From assembly GCF_041431135.1 (NCBI RefSeq), contig NZ_CP107799.1, positions 4,216,001 to 4,280,000 of the forward strand: a DNA stretch of 64,000 nucleotides, given 5' to 3'. Each line of letters opens with the position of its first letter. Positions within the stretch are counted from its first letter, which is position 1. The translations under genes were made by a program, and so were the position numbers. This document shows positions 48,301 to 54,833 of the stretch, one piece after another. The DNA comes from Streptomyces sp. NBC_00554. Its GTDB lineage: Bacteria; Actinomycetota; Actinomycetes; Streptomycetales; Streptomycetaceae. Below the pieces are notes generated by a model. That model was not told the origin of the DNA, made no database searches, and was given only the letters and a program-made list of their open reading frames with translations.

Positions 48301-49912
48301 GGGGATTCCGGCACAGCACAGCCCGTGGCTGCCCGCTCTGGAGGAGACCCTCCTGCTGGACGCCATTCCGCCGGTCCGCAGCGCGGGTGCGCTGCCCGCC
48401 GCCCCGTACGGCGTCGAGGACCTGCCTGCCGCACAGGACCGCCGCCCGGTGGCCGTGGACTTCGCCACGTTCGGGCACCTGCTCGTGGGCGGCGCTCCGC
48501 GGACCGGTCGCTCGCAGCTGCTGCGGACGATCGCCGGCTCACTGGCCCGTACGCACTCGGTGGCCGACGTCCACCTGTACGGGATCGACTGCGGCAACGG
48601 CGCCCTCAACGCGCTGACCCGGCTGCCGCACTGCGGAGCGGTCGTCGGACGCAACCAACTGGAGCGGGTTGTCCGGCTCTTCGCCCGGCTGAAGGGTGAA
48701 CTCACCCGTCGCCAGGACCTGTTCGCCGACCAGGGGTACGCCGACATCGGCGAGCAGCGGGCCGCCGCGGGCGAGGACGAGCGGCTGCCGCACATCGTGC
48801 TGTTGCTCGACCGCTGGGAGGGCTGGCTGCCCACGCTCGGCGAGTACGACCACGGTGACCTGACCGACCAGCTCATGGCCATGATGCGCGAGGGCGCGAG
48901 CGTCGGCATCCACGTGGTGATCACGGGTGACCGGCAGATCCTGTCCGGGCGGATCGGCTCGCTGACCGAGGACAAGTACGGCCTGCGCCTTGCCGACCGC
49001 GGCGACTTCTCGATGCTGGACATCAACTCCCGCAAGGTTCCCGAGGAGATCCCGCCGGGCCGGGCCTTCAGGAACGAGACGGCGACGGAGACGCAGTTCG
49101 CCCTGCTCTCCGAGGACACGACCGGGCAGGGGCAGGCCGCCGCGCTGATCGCCATCGGCGACGCCGCGGCCGCCCGTGACACGGCCATCCCGCGTTCCCG
49201 CCGGCCCTTCAAGGTCGACGTGCTGCCGAGCCGGATCTCCTTCGCGGACGCCTGGGGGATGCGCGACCCGGAGACGAGCACGTCCCCGCTGTGGGCGCTC
49301 GTGGGCGTCGGCGGCGACGAACTCACCGCGTTCGGCCCCGACCTCGCCGAGGGGGTTCCGGCCTTCGTGATCGGCGGCCCGGCCAAGTCCGGTCGCAGCA
49401 CGGTGCTGTTGAACTTCGCGCGCTCCTACCTCGCACAGGGAGTACGCCTGGTCGTCGCCGCGCCGCGCCAGTCGCCCCTGCGTGAACTGGAGGGCCAGGA
49501 AGGCGTCCTGAAGGTCTTCACCGGCCGCGACATCGAGGACGACGACCTCGAGGAGGCCATCGCCTCGGCGACACCGGAGCAGCCCATCGCCGTCCTGGTC
49601 GACGACGCCGAAGTACTGGACGACTGCGACGCCGAGGACATCTTCAAGAAGATCCTCCAAAGCGGCGTCGAGGACGGGATCGCCCTCGTCATCGCCGGCG
49701 ACGAGGAAGAGATCTGCGACGGCTTCTCCGGCTGGCAGGTCGACGCCAAGAAGGCCCGCCGCGGAATCCTGCTCTCCCCACAGGATTCCTCCGCAGGCGA
49801 CCTGATCGGCATCCGCACGACCCGCAGCATGGTCGGCGGCCCCATCGCCCCCGGAAAGGGAATGCTGCACCTCGGCACCGGGGAACACATCACGATCACC
49901 ACGCCGATGTGA
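45344..49912 (+). CDS. eccC: EccC/EssC-type FtsK/SpoIIIE ATPase of a type VII-like system
   Basis: A 1522-residue membrane ATPase that would drive export of Esx-type proteins. The first 200 residues look like two FHA-type beta domains, as in firmicute EssC; two helices lie at about 253-290; three FtsK-type domains follow. Domain 1 has a full Walker A, GTTGSGKSE (about 716), and Walker B RLLIVIDEFASM. Domain 2 (GGAPRTGRSQ, about 1049) and domain 3 (GGPAKSGRST, about 1344) have Arg for the catalytic Lys, so they probably bind substrate or nucleotide without hydrolysis. Single-chain layout and FHA-like head set it apart from split mycobacterial EccCa/EccCb. GGAGGA precedes the GTG. Confidence 0.92.
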   Translation: MRLSLTVVDPIGGASADVVLDADPESSVGDITRELARHVGLGDSAQIIPIGAQRGPGGGIAQAYVDGYALDPSATVVGSPLREGAVVSLHDPAGCLLGEPTGVVELRVAGGPAAGAVHRLGVGRYDIGSGSAAPLRVDDPELAARAATLSIAIDGTCQIAVHGDKNDKGDKQGVRLDGEELDGDSWPLGSQLALGNTLLEIVGYTPPNAALKWSDDGSGLDYNRPPRLRPAERQTHFRLPSPPGDFEARPLPWLMALFPLVGAVVAAMIFQRWYYLIMAGLSPIMLFGNYFMDKKHGRKSHAKQLKEYKEHKERIEKDAQDALRTERLDRRNAIPDPAAVLNFGTGPRTRLWERRRTDADHLVMRVGTGRVPSVVVLDDPEQDDHKRQVTWDIEDAPVALPLKDLGVIGIAGPGDSAHALGRWAVAQAAVLHSPMDVQFYVLTENEAHTRWDWTRWLPHARPSGGQDANVLIGTDSETVGARVGELTQLLDARQKAVKEAGGSGAGLIDADIVVVWDGSRRLRSMPGVVRLLREGPGVSMYAICLDEEERFLPGECQAVVVAEPRRTEETPGQAAGFAAAAPPSAGGFPSFHAWHQTAEQDSEGAEKVLELRLRVEQSGHRRMTDVRPDFVSPAWCARLARSLSALRDISGETEDSALPGSSRLLDVLQLEPPTRDAIAARWRMGGQSTMAVVGESYDGPFGIDIRRDGPHGLIAGTTGSGKSELLQTIVAALAVANTPENMTFVLVDYKGGSAFKDCVKLPHTVGMVTDLDAHLVERALESLGAELKRREHILAAADAKDIEDYQDLVRRDPSNPPVPRLLIVIDEFASMVRDLPDFVTGLVNIAQRGRSLGIHLLLATQRPSGVVSPEIRANTNLRIALRVTDGSESSDVIDSPEAGHISKSTPGRAYVRLGHASLVPFQSGRVGGRRPGAADPQTLAPWAGPLQWEDLGRAALVKPKAEARQEEEITDLKVLVDAVQEANRALGIPAQHSPWLPALEETLLLDAIPPVRSAGALPAAPYGVEDLPAAQDRRPVAVDFATFGHLLVGGAPRTGRSQLLRTIAGSLARTHSVADVHLYGIDCGNGALNALTRLPHCGAVVGRNQLERVVRLFARLKGELTRRQDLFADQGYADIGEQRAAAGEDERLPHIVLLLDRWEGWLPTLGEYDHGDLTDQLMAMMREGASVGIHVVITGDRQILSGRIGSLTEDKYGLRLADRGDFSMLDINSRKVPEEIPPGRAFRNETATETQFALLSEDTTGQGQAAALIAIGDAAAARDTAIPRSRRPFKVDVLPSRISFADAWGMRDPETSTSPLWALVGVGGDELTAFGPDLAEGVPAFVIGGPAKSGRSTVLLNFARSYLAQGVRLVVAAPRQSPLRELEGQEGVLKVFTGRDIEDDDLEEAIASATPEQPIAVLVDDAEVLDDCDAEDIFKKILQSGVEDGIALVIAGDEEEICDGFSGWQVDAKKARRGILLSPQDSSAGDLIGIRTTRSMVGGPIAPGKGMLHLGTGEHITITTPM

Positions 49913-49934
49913 CGGTCACCGCCCGACAGAGGGA

Positions 49935-49964
49935 CGGCGGCCCGGTCAGAGTGACGGGCCGCCG
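49935..49964. terminator. Bidirectional terminator between eccC and the kinase gene
   Basis: CGGCGGCCCG and CGGGCCGCCG form a perfect ten-pair stem with a ten-base loop in the 64-base gap between the two convergent genes. Confidence 0.65.
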
Positions 49965-49976
49965 GAGAACCGTCCG

Positions 49977-51599
49977 CTACCCGACCTTCGACATCCGAGC
50001 CACCGGATCCCCCGCCTCCGGGTTGTCCGTCTCGTACTTGAGGTCGTCTCCGACGGGGGTGAGGCGTACCTCGTGTTCGCCTGTTGTGCATACGTCTCGG
50101 TTGGACTCGTCGGCGATGCTTGTGACGATGAGTTGCTTGGACGTGACCTGTTTCAGGATGAGTACGTCGTCGCAGATGCCGCCGATCTGGTCGGTCTGGC
50201 GGAAGGTGCCCAACTCCTTGCCCACGGCGGCCTGGTGGACGGTGACGCGGATGGTGCCCATGGGGAGGGTGCCGCTGAGTGCGAGGCCGGGGCCCTCCCA
50301 GGTGCCCAGGTAGGAGGCGGGGATGGACTGTTCCCCGGTGGCCGACGCGCTCGGTGTCGCGTAGGCGGAGTCCGCTGCCGAGGTGTCGCCCGAGCCGGTC
50401 GACTTGTCCCCGCCCGGCATCAGGTCGAACAGGAACGCCGAGCCCACCGTCACCGCCGCCAGCGCCCCCGCGACCGCCAGGGCTACCGTGCAACTGAGCC
50501 TGCGGCCACGGCCGTTCACCCCAGTCGCGGAGGTGGCGGCCACGCTGACGGAGAGCTTGCCGGGGCGGTCGGCAGGGGGCGGCGGCGCATCGCGCGGCTC
50601 GGGCACATAAGTAGGTGTGGGCGTCATGACCGGCGGCGGGCCGAACTCCCCGCCCACGGAAGGGTTGCTGAACTCCACCGGCCCCGAAGGCAGCCCGGCC
50701 TCCAGGTTCAGCAGCCGCACCGCGCTGCGGCTGACCTGCTCCACCATCGGCCCCGGCAGCCATCCCGCCGCGACCAGCCTGGCCGCTCCCTCCGGGGCGA
50801 GGCGCCGGGCCACGTCACCCGGAGCCGGCCGCTCGCCCGGATCCTTCGCCAGGCACTCAGCGACCAGTTGCCGCAACTCGCCCTCCAGCGAGCCGAGTCG
50901 GGGTTCCTCGTGCACCACCTTGTAGAGGAGGGAGGCGGAGGAGTCGCCGGGGAACGGCGGTTCCCCGGTCGCCGCGTACACCAGCAGCGCGCCCAGCGAG
51001 AAGATGTCCGCGGGGCCCGCGACCGTCTTGCCGAGGATCTGTTCGGGCGACATGTAGCCGGGGGAACCGACCGAGACGCCGGTCGAGGTCAGTGACGCCG
51101 TGCCGTCCGTGGCGCGCGCGATGCCGAAGTCGATGAGCAGGGGGCCGTCGAGGGTGAGCAGGACGTTGGAGGGCTTGACGTCGCGGTGGACGAGGCCCAG
51201 CGCGTGGACCGCCGAGAGCGCTTCGGCGAGGCCGGCGCCCAGGACTCGTACGGAATGGGCCGGAAGCGCGCCGGCGTCCGCGACGGCGGCCGCCAGCGAG
51301 GGACCGGCCGCGTATCCCGTCGCGACCCACGGCACCGGCGCCTCCGGGTCCGCGTCCAGGACCGGGGCCGTCCACGCGCCGCCCACCCGCCGCGCGGCCT
51401 CGACCTCGCGGCGGAAACGGGCGCGGAACTCCTCGTCGAGCGCGAAGTGCGGGTGCACGATCTTGACCGCGACCGTACGTCCGCCCGTGCTTCGGCCCAG
51501 ATACACGCGCCCCATGCCGCCGGAGCCCAGCCGGCCGAGCAGCCGGTAGGGCCCCACGACCGTGGGTTCGTCAACTCCCAGCGGCTGCATGGCGCTCAC
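49977..51599 (-). CDS. Transmembrane Ser/Thr protein kinase
   Basis: A 540-residue kinase. Gly loop GRLGSGGMGRVY, catalytic Lys46, HRDVKPSN (138-145) and DFG (157-159) are all present, so it should be active. A Pro-rich linker leads to one helix (about 370-392) and a roughly 140-residue outer domain with two Cys (GGICDDVLILK and DVCTTGEHEVRLTP) and no PASTA repeats. It faces eccC across a terminator; FHA-like domains on the ATPase would be natural readers of its phosphorylation. The GTG at 51599 has GGAGGG upstream; ATG at 51590 is the alternative. Confidence 0.9.
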   Translation of the reverse strand: MSAMQPLGVDEPTVVGPYRLLGRLGSGGMGRVYLGRSTGGRTVAVKIVHPHFALDEEFRARFRREVEAARRVGGAWTAPVLDADPEAPVPWVATGYAAGPSLAAAVADAGALPAHSVRVLGAGLAEALSAVHALGLVHRDVKPSNVLLTLDGPLLIDFGIARATDGTASLTSTGVSVGSPGYMSPEQILGKTVAGPADIFSLGALLVYAATGEPPFPGDSSASLLYKVVHEEPRLGSLEGELRQLVAECLAKDPGERPAPGDVARRLAPEGAARLVAAGWLPGPMVEQVSRSAVRLLNLEAGLPSGPVEFSNPSVGGEFGPPPVMTPTPTYVPEPRDAPPPPADRPGKLSVSVAATSATGVNGRGRRLSCTVALAVAGALAAVTVGSAFLFDLMPGGDKSTGSGDTSAADSAYATPSASATGEQSIPASYLGTWEGPGLALSGTLPMGTIRVTVHQAAVGKELGTFRQTDQIGGICDDVLILKQVTSKQLIVTSIADESNRDVCTTGEHEVRLTPVGDDLKYETDNPEAGDPVARMSKVG

Positions 51600-51670
51600 A
51601 GCTCAACCCTCCCCCGTACGTACCGCACGCACTGCTCAGCAGAGTAGTGCCGTACGAGGCGTCCCGGGCC

Positions 51671-52519
51671 TCAGGACTCCAGCAGCCGCACGCTCACGTC
51701 CGCCGGGAACCCGGTGGTCGAGCCGACCCGGCGGGCGAACTCCCGTACGGCCGCCAACTGCGGGCCGCCGAAGCGGAAGTCGAGCGTCGTGAAGTACTGC
51801 TCCAGGACCTTCTCGTCGAAGGCCTCCCAGCGTGCCGCCTGCTCGGCGACCTTGCCGACCTCGTCCAGGGACAGGTCCCTGGACGCCAGGAACGCCTCGT
51901 GGACCTTGCGGGTGACGGCCGGCTCGCGCTCCAGGTAGTCGCGGCGGGCCGCCCAGACGGCGAAGACGAACGGCAGGCCCGTCCACTCCTTCCACATGGC
52001 GCCGAGGTCGTGCACCTCGAGGCCGAGCTTGGGGCCCTCGCTCAGGTTGGCACGCAGGGCCGCGTCACCGATGAGTACGGCGGCGTCGGCCTCCTGCATC
52101 ATCAGCGGGAGGTCGGGCGGGCAGGTGTAGTACGACGGCTGGACACCGATCTGCTCGGCGAGGAGCAGCTGCGCCAGGCGTACGGACGTACGAGAGGTCG
52201 AGCCGAGGGCGACGCGGGCGCCGTCCAGCTGGTCGAGGGGGACCTGCGAGACGATCACGCAGGACATCACCGGGCCGTCGCAGCCGACCGCGATGTCGGG
52301 GAAGGCGACCAGCTCGTCGGCGTGCTTGAGGAACTCGACGAGCGTGATGGGCCCGATGTCGAGGTCGCCCTGCACCAGCTTCTCGCTGAGCTTCTCGGGG
52401 GTGTCCTTGGTGAGCTCGAAGTCGAGGAGCGTGCCCGTTCTCGCGAGCCCCCAGTAGAGGGGCAGGCAGTTCAGGAACTGGATGTGGCCGACGCGCGGCC
52501 GGTTGCGAGAATTGTCCAC
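51671..52519 (-). CDS. mqnA: Chorismate dehydratase
   Basis: First enzyme of the futalosine menaquinone route, 282 residues, of the MqnA/MqnD periplasmic-binding fold. Seen: VGHIQFLNCLPLYWGL at the N-terminus, DIGPITLVEFL, ALGSTSRTSVRLAQLLL and the AAVLIGDAAL segment, in order and length normal for MqnA. It turns chorismate into 3-enolpyruvyl-benzoate. A single gene, about 70 bases from the convergent-side kinase start. Confidence 0.94.
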   Translation of the reverse strand: MDNSRNRPRVGHIQFLNCLPLYWGLARTGTLLDFELTKDTPEKLSEKLVQGDLDIGPITLVEFLKHADELVAFPDIAVGCDGPVMSCVIVSQVPLDQLDGARVALGSTSRTSVRLAQLLLAEQIGVQPSYYTCPPDLPLMMQEADAAVLIGDAALRANLSEGPKLGLEVHDLGAMWKEWTGLPFVFAVWAARRDYLEREPAVTRKVHEAFLASRDLSLDEVGKVAEQAARWEAFDEKVLEQYFTTLDFRFGGPQLAAVREFARRVGSTTGFPADVSVRLLES

Positions 52520-52568
52520 ATCGCGAGGCTAGCCCCAGTGAGGTACGGTGCAGGCTTCGGGTCCCCGA

Positions 52569-52584
52569 GTGGTTTCGAAACCAC
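52569..52584. repeat. Perfect 16-base palindrome upstream of mqnA
   Basis: GTGGTTTCGAAACCAC, with outer arms GGGTCC (52559) and GGACCC (52587) extending the pairing. It sits 50 bases upstream of the mqnA start. Either an operator or a stable hairpin. Confidence 0.55.
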
Positions 52585-52753
52585 CCGGACCCCTCGTGTC
52601 AACCCCCGTGACAGACACTGATCCACTACGACGTCAACCCAGACGCCTTGCTGGTCAAACCTCCGGGTGACGTGATCTTGCCCTCTATTGCTTTCAGCTG
52701 CCCGGGTGGCTAAGCTCGCCCGCAAGTTGCAGTTTGGTTTCCCTTGCAGTACA

Positions 52754-52782
52754 GAGCCTGCGGAGCATGTGACCGCGGGCTC
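52754..52782 (+). promoter_or_regulatory. Terminator-like hairpin in the cold-shock gene leader
   Basis: GAGCCTGCGG pairs with CCGCGGGCTC (one wobble) around nine bases and is followed by TCGTCGTTTT. It lies 95 bases before the start codon. No plus-strand gene lies upstream, so it is probably part of the leader and may be an attenuator. Confidence 0.5.
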
Positions 52783-52801
52783 TCGTCGTTTTCAGATGAA
52801 T

Positions 52802-52829
52802 GCAGTTGTTTACACGCAGTTGTTTACAC
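52802..52829. repeat. Tandem 14-base repeat before the cold-shock gene
   Basis: GCAGTTGTTTACAC occurs twice without a gap. It lies between the leader hairpin and the ribosome site and may be a protein or promoter element. Confidence 0.6.
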
Positions 52830-52876
52830 CTTGCAGGTTCTGGAGCAGGGCAACCCTTTGGGCCCAAGGAGGGCTT

Positions 52877-53080
52877 ATGGCTACCGGAACCGTGAAGTGG
52901 TTCAACGCCGAAAAGGGCTTTGGTTTCATCGCCCAGGAAGGCGGAGGACCGGACGTCTTCGTCCACTACTCTGCGATCAACGCCAACGGTTTCCGTTCAC
53001 TCGAGGAGAACCAGTCGGTCTCCTTCGACGTGACGCAGGGTCCGAAGGGCCCGCAGGCGGAGAACGTAACCCCGCTCTAA
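52877..53080 (+). CDS. Cold-shock domain protein
   Basis: A 67-residue CspA-type RNA chaperone. RNP1 KGFGFI is at 13-18 and RNP2 VFVHY at 27-31; length and the opening TGTVKWFNAEKGFGFI are typical. It has a long structured leader with a terminator-like hairpin and tandem repeats, fitting control at the RNA level, and a strong terminator after it. AGGAGGG precedes the ATG. A monocistronic gene. Confidence 0.96.
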   Translation: MATGTVKWFNAEKGFGFIAQEGGGPDVFVHYSAINANGFRSLEENQSVSFDVTQGPKGPQAENVTPL

Positions 53081-53134
53081 GCCTGCGGCTCCATGAGCCC
53101 AGTGCTTTGAACAGGATCGATTAGCAGTACCCAA

Positions 53135-53165
53135 GGAGCCCCGCGCCGGCCTGGCGTGGGGCTCC
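53135..53165 (+). terminator. Strong terminator after the cold-shock gene
   Basis: GGAGCCCCGCGCC pairs with GGCGTGGGGCTCC (13 pairs with one G-U, five-base loop), followed by TGCCTTTA. Confidence 0.8.
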
Positions 53166-53186
53166 TGCCTTTACGCGCATGTGCAC

Positions 53187-53756
53187 CTAGATGTGCTGCA
53201 TGACCAGTACGAACGTCGTCCCCGGCGCCAGCGCCTCGTACGCGTGCGGCACATCTCCGCGGTACGACACGTAGTCGCCGGGCCCGAGCTCCACCGTCTC
53301 GCCCCGCGGGCCCGCCGCCAGCCGCCCGGTGCTGACGATCAGTTGCTCCACCGTCCCCGGGATGTGCGGGTCCGACTCCCGGGCGGCGCCCGGCTCCACG
53401 CGCACGTGGTAGATGTCGCGCCGCGCTCCCGGCGGGCTCGCCGACAGCAGGGTGGCCGCGTACGCCGCCTGCTCGGAGTGGACGGTCGGCCCCTCGCCCG
53501 CGCGGATCACCTGGACGGCCGGGGCGGGCGGCTCCACCAGCGCGCTGAACGGTACGCCGAGCGCCACCCCCAGCGCCCACAGCGTCTCCACGCTCGGATT
53601 GCCGCTCGCCGCCTCCAGCTGGGAGAGCGTGGACTTCGCGATGCCGGCGCGCTTGGCCAGCTCGGAGAGGGAGAGCCCGGCGCGGGTGCGCTCGCGCCGC
53701 AGGGAGGCGGCGATCCAGTCGAGCGGGAGGCGGGACGGGGGGCCGTCGTCGGTCAT
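53187..53756 (-). CDS. XRE-cupin regulator
   Basis: A 189-residue regulator with an N-terminal helix-turn-helix (RERTRAGLSLSELAKRAGIA, then STLSQLE) and a C-terminal cupin barrel (TVEQLIVSTGRL, then GPGDYVSYRGDVPHAYEAL). The class usually senses small metabolites. It is divergent from azlCD across 70 bases and probably controls them; the region contains a promoter that reads into azlC with almost no leader. Confidence 0.88.
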   Translation of the reverse strand: MTDDGPPSRLPLDWIAASLRRERTRAGLSLSELAKRAGIAKSTLSQLEAASGNPSVETLWALGVALGVPFSALVEPPAPAVQVIRAGEGPTVHSEQAAYAATLLSASPPGARRDIYHVRVEPGAARESDPHIPGTVEQLIVSTGRLAAGPRGETVELGPGDYVSYRGDVPHAYEALAPGTTFVLVMQHI

Positions 53757-53789
53757 ATGTCGTTCGCTCCGTCGGTACGATCGTTCTGC

Positions 53790-53819
53790 TTGACGAACAG
53801 CAGGGTCACTGTTCATTGT
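53790..53819 (+). promoter_or_regulatory. Candidate leaderless promoter of azlC
   Basis: TTGACG (53790) and CATTGT (53814) are 18 bases apart, and the azlC ATG comes seven bases after the -10, so the transcript should begin at or beside the start codon. Confidence 0.5.
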
Positions 53820-53826
53820 AGAAAAC

Positions 53827-54510
53827 ATGCGTTCGCTACTCCGAACAACCGGGGCACTCGATTCCGGCCTCCTCCGTGACGTGGCCCTGGTCTGTCTCGC
53901 CAGCGGAGTCGTCGGCATCTCGTTCGGCGCGATCTCCGTCGCGGGCGGGCTGCCCGTGTGGGTGCCGGTGGTGATGTCGCTGGTCGTGTACGCGGGCTCC
54001 GCCCAGTTCAGCGCGGTGGGGATTCTGCTGGCCGGCGGCGGCCCGTTCGCGGCGGCGGCGACGGGGCTGCTGCTCAACACCCGGACGGCGGCCTTCAGCC
54101 TCGCCGTCGCGGACGTACTCGGCCGGGGCCCCTGGCCGGTACGGCTGCTCGGGGCACACCTCGTCACCGACGAGACGGTGGCGTTCGCACTCGCCCAGCC
54201 CACCCCCGCCCGTCGCCGGGCCGCCTTCTGGTTCTCCGGGCTCGGTCTGTACGCGGCCTGGAACCTGTGCGTGCTGGGGGGCGCGCTGGCGGGCGGGGCG
54301 ATCGGGGACACGGGCACGTTCGGCCTGGACGCCGCCTTCCCAGCGGTGCTGTTGGCGCTGGTACTGCCCGCACTGCGAAAGGACTCGGGCGTACGGCGGG
54401 CCGCGCTCGCCGGTGCGGTCGTGGCGCTGGCGGCCACACCGGTCGTGCCCGCGGGGGTGCCGGTGCTGCTGGCGCTGGCCGGGCTGCTCGTCGTAGGGAG
54501 GACGGCATGA
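53827..54510 (+). CDS. azlC: AzlC-type amino-acid exporter, large subunit
   Basis: A 227-residue membrane protein of the branched-chain amino acid exporter family (BrnF/AzlC). Typical FGAISVAGGLPVWVPVVMSLVVYAGSAQF, then about six helices. It works with the small subunit AzlD, whose gene overlaps it by four bases. There is no ribosome site before the ATG, consistent with leaderless start. Likely regulated by the divergent XRE-cupin protein. Confidence 0.9.
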   Translation: MRSLLRTTGALDSGLLRDVALVCLASGVVGISFGAISVAGGLPVWVPVVMSLVVYAGSAQFSAVGILLAGGGPFAAAATGLLLNTRTAAFSLAVADVLGRGPWPVRLLGAHLVTDETVAFALAQPTPARRRAAFWFSGLGLYAAWNLCVLGGALAGGAIGDTGTFGLDAAFPAVLLALVLPALRKDSGVRRAALAGAVVALAATPVVPAGVPVLLALAGLLVVGRTA

Positions 54511-54824
54511 CCACCCCGCTGGTCGTCGCCATCCTCGCGCTCGCGGTGGGGACGTACGCCTTCCGGCTGGTGGGCCCTGTCCTGCACGGGCGGGTCGAAA
54601 TTCCCGTACGGGTACGGGAGTTGCTGTCCGCCGGAGCGGTGGTCCTGCTCGTCGCCCTGCTCGCCACCGGGGCACTCACCGAGGCGCGGGGGTTCGCGGG
54701 GTGGGCACGGCCGCTCGGGGTGCTGGTGGGTGGGGTGCTGGCCTGGCGGAGGGCGCCGTTCGTGGTGGTGGTGTTGGGGGCGGCCGGGGCGACGGCGGTG
54801 CTGCGGGCGGTCGGGGTGGGCTAG
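54507..54824 (+). CDS. azlD: AzlD-type amino-acid exporter, small subunit
   Basis: A 105-residue partner of AzlC with three to four helices (VVAILALAVGTYAFRLVGP and a hydrophobic C-terminus). GGGAGGAC precedes the ATG, inside the end of azlC. Together they export branched-chain amino acids or methionine in related systems. Ends nine bases from the convergent acyl-CoA ligase gene. Confidence 0.88.
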   Translation: MTTPLVVAILALAVGTYAFRLVGPVLHGRVEIPVRVRELLSAGAVVLLVALLATGALTEARGFAGWARPLGVLVGGVLAWRRAPFVVVVLGAAGATAVLRAVGVG

Positions 54825-54833
54825 TGGGGCCGC

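Noticed and set aside
45344..49912. FtsK/SpoIIIE-type DNA translocase
   Set aside because: Three tandem domains, FHA-like head and WXG100-like neighbours fit secretion ATPases; there is no gamma domain for DNA guidance.
52690..52790. tRNA or other stable RNA before the cold-shock gene
   Set aside because: A hairpin is present, but no cloverleaf or anticodon arm can be drawn.
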